A DNA stretch of 64,000 nt from Triplophysa rosa (GCF_024868665.1 NC_079896.1:14163268-14227267), one strand, 5' to 3'. Positions 35,353 to 52,252 are shown, counted from the stretch's first letter. Translations and numbers: made by a program. The notes: generated from the sequence alone by a model not told the origin.

Positions 35353-35929
35353 AGGAGATCACGCAACGTCAAAACAATCAGTCATCTATTGCTAATTTGA
35401 TAAAATTTGTATTTGGATAAAGAAGAATCGTGATCAATCACTAACGTTACACCGGCATTCAATAACATCGAAACTTCTGATCACACTTTACAGAAAAACA
35501 TTAAGCACTTAAGTTGCATTGTATGAAAAACGACTTATTGCCCACCTTGCCTAGCTCACTTCTGACAGAGCGAAATAAAGAATATAAAGCCATTTCTGTA
35601 TCGTCCACTGGACAAACGTGGTGCTTCTCTTATGACAGTAACTGGAATGTCATTGAAACACGATTTCTACATAGAGCGAGAAAGGTCACGCGAAAGAGAA
35701 TTCATCCTTCACGTGTAGGCTACTGCCATCTACTGCTCAGGAGTCCAAACGATAACTCTTACCTGGAACATGTTTGAGATCTGGGCGAAACTATAAAGAT
35801 GTATATTTATTGTAATAATAACCTGGGAAGCTTATTTTAAATTTCCATGCCTGTTTGATCTTATTTTAAGTTATATTAAGTCATATTAAGTCAGCTTAAG
35901 GGCCCCTTTGGAAGTGTTGAAGCCCCAAC

Positions 35930-36237
35930 TATGAAGTTAAATTAGTGCCTAAAAGATTTGCATGCGCAGGATAACATTTGTAAAAGCGTACGTGACATTG
36001 CAAGCGTAAAATAAATTTGCATTCGCAAAAAAGTTTTGTAAAGGTGTAAATCAAGCTGCAAGCGAAAGAAAACAAGATTTGCAGCATTGTATCATTTTTC
36101 GTAAGCGTAATTCATGTGTTGTGAAACGGCAACTTCATATTACGTCAAATAATTATGATCTGTATTCTTCTGACCTCCGTTTTTTCCACGCTTCCACGCT
36201 TTTTCCAAAATCTTTTAGGCACTGATTTAACTTCATA
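35930..36237. mobile_element. 308-bp MITE with TAT termini and 6-bp target duplication
   Basis: Inverted ends TATGAAGTTAAATTAGTGCC (35930) and GGCACTGATTTAACTTCATA (ending 36237) differ by one base. They are flanked by perfect CCCAAC copies (35924-35929, 36238-36243). The interior repeats GCRAGCGTAAA-like words. The same architecture is seen at 9083-10673 and 59313-59953. Confidence 0.85.
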
Positions 36238-36819
36238 CCCAACCCCCTGGTTAAGAAACCCTGTCTTAGATGGCTGAACAGATAAATACAGAAATATAAG
36301 TTACTAAAACACACACGCACGCACACACACGCACACACACAAACAAATAAAAAAATCCCTCTGCTAAACCGATGTTTCAATGCCCATTTTATTCTTTGTG
36401 TCATTTTGTATATTGCACTGTAAACCCAAACAGTATAACTAACTTATAATGGAAAGTACCTGGTACTCAAAATGTGCCAAAAAGTTGAACTAACTAATAT
36501 TTTTGAGTTCATTCAACCTCTATCAGAGATTTAAGTTAACAGTAAATATTTATTTGAATTTTTACAACTACGCTAAAGTTTAGAGCTTAGGGGACTTGAA
36601 CAAGCCAGAAGATGAAAAAAGCAACTGATGTGTGAACGTTACCACCTGGGCTTTGGGACTATTTTTTCATTCACCACATGTCATGGAAACATACTAGGCA
36701 CTCTTTCTTGCCAAGACCACGTTCTTGCCAAATGGAGCACTTTAAGAAGTTATAGAGAAATATTGGATAATATTGGATGTATGGGAGGAGGTCCTAAGAA
36801 CTAATTGCTCTAAGGAGGT

Positions 36820-36826
36820 ATAAAAA
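36820..36826 (+). promoter_or_regulatory. TATA box candidate of endou
   Basis: TATAAAA about 55 bp before the endou start codon, with a short 5' leader implied. Position and match are good; use is inferred. Confidence 0.55.
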
Positions 36827-36878
36827 CATTGCAGGGGTTTATTCGGAAGCTTCTGCGCCTGGATCATCTATAACGTCA

Positions 36879-39800
36879 ATGATGAAAGTCATTCTCCTTT
36901 CGCTCACCATCACCCTGATCTCTCAGGGCTACAGTGGTATGTTCAAATCTGCAACTTTTTTTTATAATTCTACATTCATAAAAGTAGTACAAGTATATGT
37001 TCATGCATGTTTTTATTTAAAATTATACTTATCCAAACGCATACTTCTTCTCAATCTCTCTCTCTGAATCTCATGTCACTGTGTATAAATGTGAATAATT
37101 TATTTTACAATTACCATTTGTATTGCATTGCCTTATGATTTATGCTCAAAAATCACTTAAATCCCCAATCAAATGATGTGCCTTATGTCGAATTGTTCTA
37201 CATCCTATTTAGATAAAAATTTTACAAATACGACTAAAAAAGCCCTAACATGTCTTATTTTTTTCTATATCCTATTTAGTTAAGAATATTACCAATGCTA
37301 CTAAAAAGAAACGCTAACGTACAAGAATTCTCTGTTTCATTCTTTTTAGTCTTGCTAGTCAGATAAACCCTTTCAGTGATTTTAGCTGTTTTTAGCATTT
37401 GTCTCACCTTCTTCAAGACTCATGTAAAAGAAGATGTGGAGAGCCCTTCAGTCCTTTGAATGACTGCAACTGTGATTCAAAATGCCAGCCGCTTGAAAAT
37501 TGCTGTGATGACTATAAAAAGCATTGTGGTCGGCAAGGTGAGCTTCAACATTCATGACTCTATTCAACTTCAACTTCTTTTAGCATAGTGTTGAAGTGTT
37601 AATATTCAGAATAAACACATCTGAGATGAAAAAGCATTTGACTGAAGAAAAAGGGTACTAGAATAAGCAAGGGATTGGGTGTATATTAAAGTTTTGCTGC
37701 TGTATTATACATATTGAAATTGTTCGTGTGCTGTCGCCAATTTCACAGTTTAATAGATATGGTTTAACATCTCGAAAGATGTTAGGCAAAAGACACAAAC
37801 AAATAACATCTAAACAAAACAAAGCAAACTAATTAAAAATGGCAAACAAACATTTATGTCATTTAATCATATGTTGCTTATTAAAACAATAAGCCCCAAG
37901 AAGCAGTGGCTTGCAGTGCATTTTATAACAGCTAAGGGCATTGTGGCACGACGCTTCAAGCGTATATATCCGTTTTATAAACAGGAATCTCACACATAAA
38001 TTACACTCAAGGACTGTTGAGTCACATGGGCCAAATCAGCTTTTATATAAAACTTATGATTGTGAGGCAATCTGTCCCTGAGTCCTGTTTATTTTGGATC
38101 TCAAAGTGTTAAGTAGTATTTACAATACCTGTAAAATTTCACACACCCACTATGTTTTACTAATAGTCTCTGTGTCATACAAAAAGATCTGTCACTATCC
38201 ATTATCTAATTATTTCTGCTGTTACGCTTGAGGCTGCACTACACCCTGCAGACACAAACATAACAGAAACAATACATACAATAAACTCAAATTCAATTAC
38301 ACTTCCAGTTATGCACGGTAATTGCAAACACTTTCAGACAAGAAATTGCCGTTGCATGCCGAGTCACAATGAGGCGTTTTAGAAAAAAAAACATGTGAAA
38401 GTGACACCTTAGTTTGAGCGGTTGTATTAGTCACTGCTCTGTCACTAATAACTAACCCTTAAGTATGAAACTTTGACACATTTTCATGCTTTTGTGGCAC
38501 GAACAAGTGATGCATCAAATTTTGTGACTTGTTGCGAGGAGACGTGCCTTTAAATGATAAAACCTATGATTTCACAGTGAGTGAGCATGTGTTGAAATAC
38601 TTAAGGGTGGCCTCTTTGACTTGGGTTAGCAATCACCTGACCATAGCAACATCTAGACAACAACAACAACAGTTGTATAGGTTCCTCAGAAAATGTACCA
38701 ATTTACATAATTGCACTAATTGCTCTGTTAATTTGCTTTCCATTACAATTCCTTTTTAAATTCGGAGTGCTCTTCCTCTCTGACTTCGGTCTCCTTCCCT
38801 TTCTGTCAGTCTGTTTATGCTCTCAATGCCCTGTTTTATCCTCATTTGTGCTTTATGCATCCATTTCTCTTACAGCTACAGCGTTAACCAGCGTCACTGA
38901 TCCTGAGATTAAATCTCTGTCTGAGACGCTGTACAGGTTGGACTCTAACAGGGCCACGGCCTCACAGCTGGTTATTGACCCGCAGGAAGAGATCCCCGAC
39001 TCTGAAACCAGCTCTCAGAGTGACCTCGCATCACGCCCGTAAGACACACATTCCAAAAACACATATACATTATACATATTCATATGTTATGCATTATAAT
39101 GCTTTCATTCTCTCTAGATTATTTAAGTATGTGAACGAGGGTACATTGTTCTCCAAGCCCACATACAAAGCTCTCCTAAATCTGCTGGATAACTATAAAA
39201 GGGCGACAGGAGATGCTGAGGATGTCCCCTCTCAGGAGACGCAAGAGCAGGACACATTTCTTAGAGAGACAATGTTGAACACTGAACTGGGCAGAGAGCT
39301 CTATAATTTCCTTCACTCTAAAGGTATAAAGTAGAAAATGTAAAGATTTACATATAGATAATACAAAAACTTGTCTCTGTCAAATAAACACTTATTGTTG
39401 TGTTGTGTGACAGGTGCATACGCATCACAGAATGAGTTCATCCAGGATCTAAAGATGATGTGGTTCGGCCTTTACTCTCGATCTAAAGGCAAGCTTGATT
39501 CGAGCGGATTTGAGCACGTCTTTGTAGGTCAGTCCATGCACATGATCAAATGCAACAGGCTGCGTTATGCCTCTGTTTGGCTGACATGCATTGTGTGTGA
39601 TGTCATCTGAAACGCATTTCTCTGCAACAGGGGAAATTAAGGGTGGTAAGGTGTCTGGTTTTCACAACTGGCTGCAGTTCTATCGGAATGAGAAACAGGG
39701 ACTCTTGGATTACTACAGCTACAGTTTTGATGGCCCTGTGAGTGTTGAGAATCAGTGGATCAAAGCTGATATTTGATGTATATTTAAAAACATACGTTAA

Positions 39801-41220
39801 TTGCACACAATCACTCAAAAAAATGATATGTTCAATTTAATTAACTTTTTTATGTCAACAGGTTCCACATAACTGGATTATGTTGAATTTAAGTAAGGTT
39901 ATCCATTTCAGTAAACTTAAGATACAATGTTGTTTAGTTGAATCAGATTAAGAGTCTTGTTTTTGTTTTATATCATTAACTTTTATAATAATTAAAAAAA
40001 TTGAAATTAAATTATGCTAACATGTATATTTGACATAAAACCAATATAAAATACCCAATTTTATCAATTAGGTTATGTTATGAAGGCACTCAAGAAGATT
40101 TTTTAATTTGAAATATTTTGTGCATTAATTAGACATAATTTCATTTTTTTTTCAATAAGAATATATTGAGTTAAGAGAACTCAACAGAAATTAAAATGTA
40201 TAAATATAAACGCCCACTATCTAAGCAAAGGCAACCCTTTTCTGAACAATGGTAGCACAACATTAAAAAATATAACAAACTCTATAAAACCTTAACGATA
40301 AATGAACATTAAACACTTACAAGTGTTTCGTGCACTTAATGCACTGAAAAATGCATTAAATAACACTTATTTAAGAAAATAACTCTCAAAATGCAGTCAT
40401 GCGCAAAGCATGCTGGGAAATATGAGTCCTCTGCCCAAATGTAACTATATGTTAACACAACACATCTTCTTTATGTTGTCCCAACATGAATGGATTCAGT
40501 TATATGACTAAACATAAAAAATCATGTTGTGACCACATTTTCCAAAAGTTGTGTTGATTTAACTTAAGTAAGTTAAGTAAATTGGACAAGCAGCAAAAAT
40601 CTTTTTTTTTGAGTGTATGTGGATATTACTTATGTAGAAAGTTTTAGTCTAAAACTTTTAATACTGCTTTTATTTCTCAGTGGACCACATATCCTGATGT
40701 GTTGGGAATGCAGTTCGAATGGGACGGATATTTTAAGCCGGTTGGATCTGCTTTTATTGGCTCTAGTCCTGAATTTGATCTGGCTATCTACACTCTCTGC
40801 TACATCACTCGTCCAGGCAAATTGTGAGTTTTAAATGTTTTCTCTTTGTTTCATCTATTGATCCATCATTGGTCAAATTGTGGTCATGTATGAGTTCATA
40901 TATCCATTCATACATAATCTGTACATTATGCATGGTCCATAAAACCATTTATCCTACAATGACAATTTCTTTGCTGTTAATATCTGCATATATTACTTAT
41001 TTAAATCTAAAAAAACATGTTTATCATTTGTTACAATATAATAATGTTGTAATAATTTGATAGCTCTCTGTCTTAACCATCTGAAATCTTTGACTGCATT
41101 CTCAGATGTCGTGTGAGTCTTGAAGGAAACATTCAAGCCATTCAGACCTACACATGGGACAATAGCAGTTATGGGGATGGAAAGAAGTACATTGCCTCTG
41201 CCTACCCTGCAACACCCTGA
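36879..41220 (+). CDS. endou: Poly(U)-specific endoribonuclease (ENDOU/XendoU family)
   Basis: Secreted Mn2+-dependent RNase that cuts at uridylates leaving 2',3'-cyclic phosphates. Exons: 36879-36936, 37418-37537, 38876-39038, 39118-39323, 39414-39527, 39631-39737, 40681-40823, 41106-41220; 341 aa in one frame. A signal peptide ([20 protein letters not shown]) is followed by one somatomedin-B domain with eight Cys (about 20-58, from [10 protein letters not shown] to CCDDYKKHC). The EndoU domain (about 65-341) has the predicted catalytic residues His217 (FEHVFVGE), His232 (FHNWLQFY) and Lys275 (GYFKPVG). Their spacing of 15 and 43 equals that of human H285/H300/K343. The ATG at 36879 was chosen because it starts the signal peptide; the second Met is three bases on. 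Tail-to-tail with sumf1. Confidence 0.95.
39812..40615. repeat. Inverted-end repeat in endou intron 6
   Basis: The 804-bp AT-rich block starts CACTCAAAAAAATGATATGT and ends TTTTTTTTTGAGTG, an inverted terminal pair common to an abundant fish MITE type. A target duplication is not clear. It fills most of intron 6. Confidence 0.55.
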
Positions 41221-41319
41221 ATTTCCTGAATATGAATCAATGAGTCAATGCCAACACACCTCATTATCTATCACTTTCCTTCAGTCATCTTGACGTTATT
41301 TGAGGTTGACATTGGACTG

Positions 41320-41325
41320 AATAAA
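41320..41325 (+). promoter_or_regulatory. poly(A) signal of endou
   Basis: AATAAA 100 bp after the endou stop codon; a second overlapping AATAAA-like word follows. Confidence 0.7.
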
Positions 41326-41362
41326 AAATAAACAGAAAAGCACCCCTTGCTGCCTATACTTT

Positions 41363-41368
41363 TTTATT
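41363..41368 (-). promoter_or_regulatory. poly(A) signal of sumf1
   Basis: TTTATT reads AATAAA on the minus strand, about 320 bp after the sumf1 stop and only 38 bp from the endou signal on the other strand. Confidence 0.6.
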
Positions 41369-41684
41369 GCTAGCTGTATAATACAAACTTGATTATTCTT
41401 ATTAACATACCTGTTGTCAGAACTGTTTCACCTTTTGTTGCACCTTGTTAAGCAATGACTTCAAGATCACAATGAAGAGTTTTTATTCCCAAATCTTAAA
41501 CAGTAAGTTAAAAAACGAAATGAAAGGTTGATACAATATACAACATAGAACCAATAAAACTACAAAATGAATAACAAAACTCTCTTTTTTTTTTTTTTAC
41601 AAAAATTACATTTTCTACTATTAGAAGAAGTGTAATAGTATTCCAAAGTACCTTCTCAATGTATGACAATGGCAAATTTGAAAG

Positions 41685-44522
<2,838 letters not shown>

Positions 44523-46578
44523 AGCCAATACTAACTATGCTCATTGTGCACCACACTTCCTGAAACGATGAAGTCATGTGATCAGTCAGCTGACACGTAA
44601 CCTATGAAACTTCAGCGTTCAGTTCAACGAGTGTTGTTTGATATTTCCTAACGGGTTCTTCATGGTGATATGTGTTTGTGGGCTGTATGTAGAGCCGGAC
44701 ATGTTAAATTCATTGGAACATTTTGAGCCAATCATGTGTAAATGTCACTAATAGGATCTCTTCGCGGTAGGAAATAGCGTATTACGTATTTATAGATCAA
44801 CTGGAAATTGTGCCCAAAAATTTGCAAGGGTTTTTTAAACAGCCGTCAATTTCCATGATAGTGTAACTGCGGTATATACCAGCAGGGGGCAACTAACCAG
44901 ATTGTCATGAAGCATAATTTGTAGCATCTTTACTAGTGGTGGGTGATGAAACTACATTTCCTTTAGTAAACCTTTATAGTTATAGTTATAGTCATGATAG
45001 CACACCTTAGCTGCGCCAACAACAGCAAGATTATCCTCTCTAAAGTCTTATACAAGTATTTCTAAAGAATCTGTCAAAACAAATGTTTAGTAAAAACAAA
45101 ATACAAGCACTGTTAAACGGTTAAATAATAAATACATCACAACGTTTCCAGAAGAAGAAAAAAAAAACGATTTGCTGTCGAAGACAATTCTTCTAGTTAA
45201 ATGCAGCACGTATTCTGGGTCTTGTAGTTCTTGACCGCATCATAATGGACCTATATGAGGAGTCGAATGGAGTGGTGTTGCACCCTTGAAACACAATTTC
45301 CCATAAACCCTTCGTAGCCTTCTCTTTACGGAGTCATTCGGCAAGCCGAAAAGAGACGAACATAGGGGCGATGGACCGCTTCTGGACTCTATGAAGAGTC
45401 GAATCATAACTTTCTCAAACAGAGGACGCAACGTGGGGAAAATACAGCGGGCAATTTTGCTCCAACTTCATTCGGGAGAGGTGAGATCTACTCCCGTATA
45501 AATTGACCACTAGGAGTTTTGAACTTCTGTATTGTTAAATATTTATATTATCTGCGGAAGAGCATCGTGCGTGCGCTCTATATCCAGAACCCGCCCGCCC
45601 CTGTAAGAAAAACTGCTATCAGAAATGTAGATATCGTAAGATAAAAAATGCCACAACTTAATGAAAGATAAATATTATGACAATCGCCCCGTCTTGATGT
45701 ATTGCTTATACTATTTAACGCGATTTTTCAAAATGATAATTGAAGTAAAGAACGGGTCCGTTAGTTTTAGCGCATTTATAGCGCACACTTCATAAAGTTA
45801 TGCTGCTTTGATTTTATTTATTTAATCACGCTTGCGTCATGTCTCGACGCTTTCTCCCATCTTTGTTAGTTTCTGTTTTCAAGAAACTTTTCAGTTCAGT
45901 TTTCTTGTCGACTGACCGCATTACTACAGCAAACGACGATGATGCATCAACAGCGCAACGCACTTCTGATGACATTAGGTCTTCTTTGCACAATTTAGTT
46001 CGTGCTTTCTTGTAAAACAGAAGGTTTGTATTCTTTAAATGTGCAGGTAAGTTAGTTTACTAGAAAAATATTCACATGCAAATCCCTCCTCCGCACTGCC
46101 CGCTCTTTCTCTCCCTCTCTGCATACTTACGGTTCGGCTGGCTAATCATTTGTTAATCAAATCTGGTTAACAGGAAGAATCTGTGGCGGTGATGGTGATG
46201 ATGAGACAGTAAAAAGCTTTGAGCGGATTATATGGAACTGTTACTAAGGAACAAGTGTACTTCATTTCTTTTGCACAGTATTTTTTTACTCAGTACTTTG
46301 AAGGGTCTACTCTGGTTAATAATCAGTTCTATTTATTACATTTCATTACTGTAAAATATAACATTTCATATTGCATATTTAAATTGCATTTTTATTTCGT
46401 CCACTTTTGGTCATCTTTAGACATGTTATGTATGAGCCTAAAAAAGCACTCATGTTAGGCTAACTTTTACTGTTTTACATTTAAGAAATACCTTTTATTG
46501 TGCTTACTGATAAACATGCTCACAGATCCTTATCGGACCTATTGACCTCTGACGTCTGCAGGTGGTGGAGTGGTTGCC
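44523..46578. promoter_or_regulatory. Bidirectional spacer: sumf1 promoter, itpr1 promoter and 5' UTR
   Basis: The two genes point away from each other. The sumf1 transcription start should lie within about 100 bp of 44522. A CpG-bearing stretch at about 45340-45500 ends in a good donor (GAGAGGTGAGATC at about 45476-45488) and could be a non-coding first exon of itpr1. The coding exon begins after an acceptor (TCTGCAG) at 46560. GC-rich words such as CCCGCCCGCCCC (about 45590-45600) suit a promoter. No other gene is seen. Confidence 0.4.
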
Positions 46579-49500
46579 ATGGTGGATAAAATGTCAAGTT
46601 TCCTTCACATTGGGGACGTGTGCTCCCTTTATGCAGAAGGGTCCACAAGTGGCTTCATAAGCACACTGGGGTGAGTTTATCGACACCGCCGGTTAAACCT
46701 TTGAAATCACATGTTGAAATGTTTCCCAATTTCATTGAATGCGGTTTAATGGCTATTATGTGCAGCAAAGCTGACACTAGAATGCATGGGGCCCGGGACA
46801 ACATTTTAATGGTGGCTTGCAGCAAAGGTTTATGCATTAGTTAAGGAGTAATTGTTACAGCTAAGAAATATTTAAAAAGCTTAACCGTGGACTTATTTCT
46901 TAGATCATAGGTCTAAAGCTATTATGAATGACTAACGTAGGACTTGTTTTCATTAATATGTTACCTTGTTGTGGTTTCTGCTGACTAACCTTTTAAAAAG
47001 TTTCCTGACGGTGAATCATAATCTTTGATGTGAGATACGAGTGTAATCCTTCTACCCAGCTGTCAGCAGTTGAACCCTGTGTATGTGTGTGTGTCCATGT
47101 TTGTGGCTGACTGGTCGTGGAATTTGGATTATGTCCAGTTAGTTGCTGCTAGGGGCCAAAAAAGGCTAAATTTGGATGCACACATACAAATGCACAAATT
47201 ATTTACTCACTCAAAGACACACACAAAGCTAAAGTACACACAAGCATGCAGGCAGACGCAGTAATACTCTTGTTTGTTTCAATCAGGTTGGTTGATGACC
47301 GATGTGTCGTCCAGCCAGACACAGGGGACCTGAACAACCCACCCAAGAAATTCAGGGGTGAGAATTCTGTCTGTGTGTGTGTTACGGTGGTTTATTTTTA
47401 GTTAAAACAGGAAGTTTAGTTACTTATGCAATACTTTGAAGCCAAAGGTCATATGTACTCTGGAGAAAAGTTGTGTATTTCCATGGCAGTCACTTCATTT
47501 AGCAACTAATTTCTCAAGCATAAAATTATTTTATTTTCAAAGCTGGATGCTGTTGCTATCAAACAAATATTTGAACAGTCTGATCTCATTTCTGTTGAGG
47601 TGGTGGAAATTGTTACCAGCACAGATCCACTTAGGAGACTTGATAATGATCACACTTCAAACATAAGGTTGTGTGCGGTTGAGGTTAACTGGCCCCCCAA
47701 CACCCAACATCACTCAGAATGCATCTGCCAGTGACAGAAGTTACGTCAAGAGTAGTAGTGTGTGTGTCCGTTAAGTGTGTGAGTGTGTTCATACATCAAG
47801 CGCAGCTTTCGTCACTGCATTACTTGTTTTAGCCACTGAAATGAAATTCTCCCATTTACTCACACTCATGTTATTGTGGTGTTCCAAAATCTTTTTCCTA
47901 CAAAACTGGAAACAGATTTAGTTGATCTCCAAATAGGACAAAAATTTGAACACGAAAATATAAATATAGCATTAAAGGTCCAGTCGGTGAAATCTAGCGG
48001 CAAGGTTGCGAATTGCAGCCAACCCTTCAGTCCACCCCTCCCTTTTGAAACACAACAACGGCTGACAGAACATGGCGAATTATATGTGTATGTAGATAGA
48101 AATAGCTCATTCTAAGGTAATAAAAACATAACGTTTCACTAAGCTCTTTATACACCTTTGAAGGCATAGCTATGTACTGTATATTATATTGCATTTCTAT
48201 CAATAGATCATCCCAGAAATTACACACTGGACCTTTAAAGGGATAATTCACCCCAAAATAAAAAATTCTGTCATCATTTACTCACCTTCGAGTTGTTCCA
48301 AATCTGTATAAATGTCTTTGTTCTGATGAACACAAAGAAAGTTATTTGGAAGAATGCTTATAACCGAACTGTTCTTGGACCCCACTGACTACCATAGTGG
48401 GAAAAATTACTTAACATTTTTTTTTTTCTGTTTTTGTTCACAAAAGAAGATATTTTGAAGAATGTAGGGCAAATAGTTCTGGGGCACGTTTGACCACCAT
48501 TGTCATTTTTCCTACTATGGTAGTCAGTGGTGGCCAAGAACTGTTTGGTTACAAGCATTTGTCCAAATATCTTTCTTTTTACAGGTTTGGAACAACTTGG
48601 GGGGGGGGGGAGTAATTCATGACAGAATTTTAAGTGTCCTTTAATGCTGTTCATACAACTCAAGTCTTCTGAAATTGAATGTAAACGCTTGATGGTACGA
48701 TATGCCAAAACTGATAATTTAGTGATTATCTTTACCTTCTACTGTAGCCACATGTCAAAATGTGTCGTGTGAGGTTTGACACATTGTTGACACCAAACAG
48801 GATTGATTCTGTAATATATGTAACATGTAGTTTAGCGCACAAGTCATACAGATTCCTTTTGGTATTCTCTAATGATGCTCTTTTAAAAGATTGACAAAGA
48901 TTGAAAAGCAACATAAACATTTAGCAAAATAGTTTAAATCTCTCTTGGAATAATATTATTGTATTCCCAGGATGAAAGTCATATGGGTTTGGAGCGACAT
49001 TGCAGTGATTATTTTGGGACTAAATATATATTTAAATAAATGTATTTCTGACTGTGTCTATCAGGTACATTCATCACTGTAATTTGATTCTGCTATAAAT
49101 AAATTCTGTCTAGTGTGTTTGTGTGAGTGATAAATAGAAGGAGAGAAAGAGAGATAATTGTCTGATGTTCAGTGCGCCCCCCTAGAGAGGAATGCGTACT
49201 ATTTCCCTCAAATATAAACAAACTCCAAAACAAAATGGGTGCATGTCTTTTTCTATTATTATCTATACATATATCTATATCTATTAAAACATGTATGCGT
49301 ATGTGTGTATCATCTGGGAAACATTGATCTTTTTTAATATAAAGGTTTCCAAATATTGTTAATCATTTCTGCATAAAATGTGCATTAAAAAGATGAATAT
49401 CTTTATTAGTTGTGCAAGCATAAATGACACAGTTGCTTGTATTTTGAACCCTGAGCTTGTCAGATCATCTAGAAAAGAGGGCATGGACGAAAGAATCCTA

Positions 49501-52214
49501 TGCATTTAAGGAGTAACCCGTGAATGACCATAAACCAGGCTCTTTTGACTTGAGCCGGTGAGCAACCACCTCGCCGTCCTAACAACTATCCAGAACACCG
49601 TAGCCAACGAATAACACAGGCAAACTTTGTCCTCAGAAAGTGTAAAAGTCAAGATTCTTTCTAATCAGAAGAAACACTCTAAATTTCTGCCCCTCCGATG
49701 CATCGTGATCTATCCATCAGGTGATCAGATGAGAGACCTGTTTATGTGTGTATGTGTGTCCTACATTCCTCCATTGACCCCAAAAGCTTTTTGGTGTTTT
49801 ATCAGCTCAATCTCCAGAAAGTAGAAACAGAGAACAGACTCACCCACCCTCTCTCTCTCTCTCTGACTCCCCCTCTCTCCTTATTTGGTCAGACTGGAGT
49901 GCATTTTTACTTTTCTCTGTCTGTCTCTTTTCCGATCAGTTTTGCACAGTCTGTGTGTGTATGTAGTAAGTTGTCTATAATTTTGGGTGCCTTTTAATTC
50001 AAGTCATTACATCATTCAATCGAATTTTGTTTTTAGGATCTGATATAAGATAATCTTATGTACATGTAGACAAACCACACACACAGGTGTCAAAAATTCT
50101 GCATTTGTAGTAATTTTTTTTGTTGGTGTTTTGAGTCGATTTTCAGGGGTCAGTTCTACCTTTACGATGGCAAGTTTGTTCAGTGATGAAAAACTACCAC
50201 TTTCTACCCAAATTATGTGGGCCCATGTGGCACTAACATCGGCAAGGTCATGGGTCCATTAGCACAAACCCTATCCATTTCTAACCCTGCCACACACAAG
50301 TTTACATACTCATTTCCATACTGATTTTCCTGCCATTAATGATCATCTTGTCATCCTCATCATCAAAATTCTTGAGTAGGTCTAAAACACTAGTTGTTGT
50401 TTTTTCGCCTGCAAGAGTAATGAGAGATACTTATGTGCTGTTTATTTGTGCTTGGTTGAAATGTATGTTTCTCCCTCTCTAGACTGTCTGTTCAGACTAT
50501 GTCCCATGAACAGATACTCAGCACAGAAACAGTTCTGGAAAGCTGCCAAACCTGGTGGAACAAGCACCACAGAAACAGTTCTGCTCAACAAACTCCATGT
50601 GAGTCAGGTTTATGTGTGTGTGGATGACAACATAAAACTAGTTGAAGCCAGGAGTTGACAGTCAGGCTGGACACAAACAAATGCCTTATATATACACAAA
50701 ATAAAGAAGAATTACTGATGAATCAAAGACAGAAAGATGTGCTCGTAAATTCAACAGACTCTGCTGAATGCTCTGCGGATCTGGACCGTAATATGTGTCA
50801 TGGAGGAGGACACCATTTGAAATTTACTCCACAGCTGGAATAACGCTTTTGACAGTTCAAAGTTTCAAGAGAGTTCAGTGCTTAGTATTTATCTCTGAAG
50901 CTCCACTGGCCTTTCTGGAGACTAAAAATGGTCACACCAATTCATGATGAAGATCTTACCATTGGACTATTACTGTAAAAGAGAACTGATAAACTTTTAT
51001 CATGAATGTTCTTGCAAGGGAAGCACCCCATTCATCCCAAACATGTTGTTGAGACAAAATACTTTTTTCCACACTATATTGTGCGTTGTTTTCTTATGTT
51101 TATTTTGCTTATCGTTTTTTTAGCATGCTGCTGACTTAGAGAAGAAACAAAATGAATCCGAGAACAAAAAGCTTTTAGGAACAGTTATTCAGTATGGCAA
51201 TGTCATCCAGGTAAAACTCTCGCAAACATATGCACATTAGGAATTAGTTCTGTCTATTGATAATCAGTTATATACACTTCAAAGTTGAATGTTTAGCATA
51301 CCTATGCAAATAGGATTAAAATCGTGTATGTGGTTGATCGCTGCAGCTCCTCCATCTTAAGAGCAATAAGTATCTAACAGTGAATAAGCGTTTGCCGGCT
51401 CTCCTGGAGAAGAATGCCATGCGTGTGACTCTGGATGCTGCTGGAAACGAAGGCTCCTGGTTCTACATCCAGCCCTTCTACAAGCTCCGCTCCATAGGAG
51501 ACAATGTGAGTACATCTGACAATGGCAGAGTAGATAAATACAGTAGTATGAAACTGAAGAACTATTGAGTCTATTTGTCATCGTATATTTAAGTACCTAT
51601 TTCTGCAAATGTGTGCTTTGGTATGACTGCTACTGTGACCCAGTGTAAAGACCACTGGCATATTGGCAAGTGAAACATTTACATTTAGTCATTTAGCAGA
51701 CGCTTTTATCCAAAGCGACTTACAGAGAGTTCAGGGAGCAATAAGCGATATGTCATACAGGAGCAATAATACAATAGGTGCTAATACAAGTTACTAGTTT
51801 CAACAAAAGCTAGACCATTACCTGTTGAGAGAAAGATCATCATAACATTTTTTAGAACACTGTGCTCGATATGGAGACAGGATTTGCCAGGCTGTTTTCA
51901 TAAAGCCCGGTAGGGTATCGTATTTTTCTGTGTTGTAAGAAGTCTTGCAGCTTGCAGTCTTGTTTCCTTAAGTTTTCTTTATGGCCTATATGTCTAACCA
52001 GGAGGTGCAATGTCTGGTGTGTTTTAGGTGGTCATTGGAGATAAGGTTGTGTTAAACCCTGTCAACGCTGGACAACCACTTCATGCCAGTAGCCATCAGC
52101 TCGTAGACAATCCAGGATGCAATGAGGTTAGAAGACTACACACACGTCATTTTTTTGGAAAATGGCCCCATCCCATTTAGATGTATTTTTATGACTAATT
52201 ACTGATGATGCTGA

Positions 52215-52252
<38 letters not shown>

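Larger units (their letters stand above)
35353..36878. other. Intergenic between divergent tsfm and endou
   Basis: Holds the promoters of both genes, pointing outwards. A 308-bp MITE is at 35930-36237, preceded by a short array of ATATTAAGTC units (about 35870-35898). A CA-type tract lies at about 36308-36343. The sequence GGTATAAAAACATTGC at about 36817-36832, some 50 bp before the endou ATG, reads like a TATA box. Confidence 0.5.
47358..50482 (+). other. itpr1 intron (3.1 kb) with repeats
   Basis: Besides the two TTAA MITEs at 47976-48640, it has a CT-rich tract near 49850-49880. No additional exon was recognised. Confidence 0.6.
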
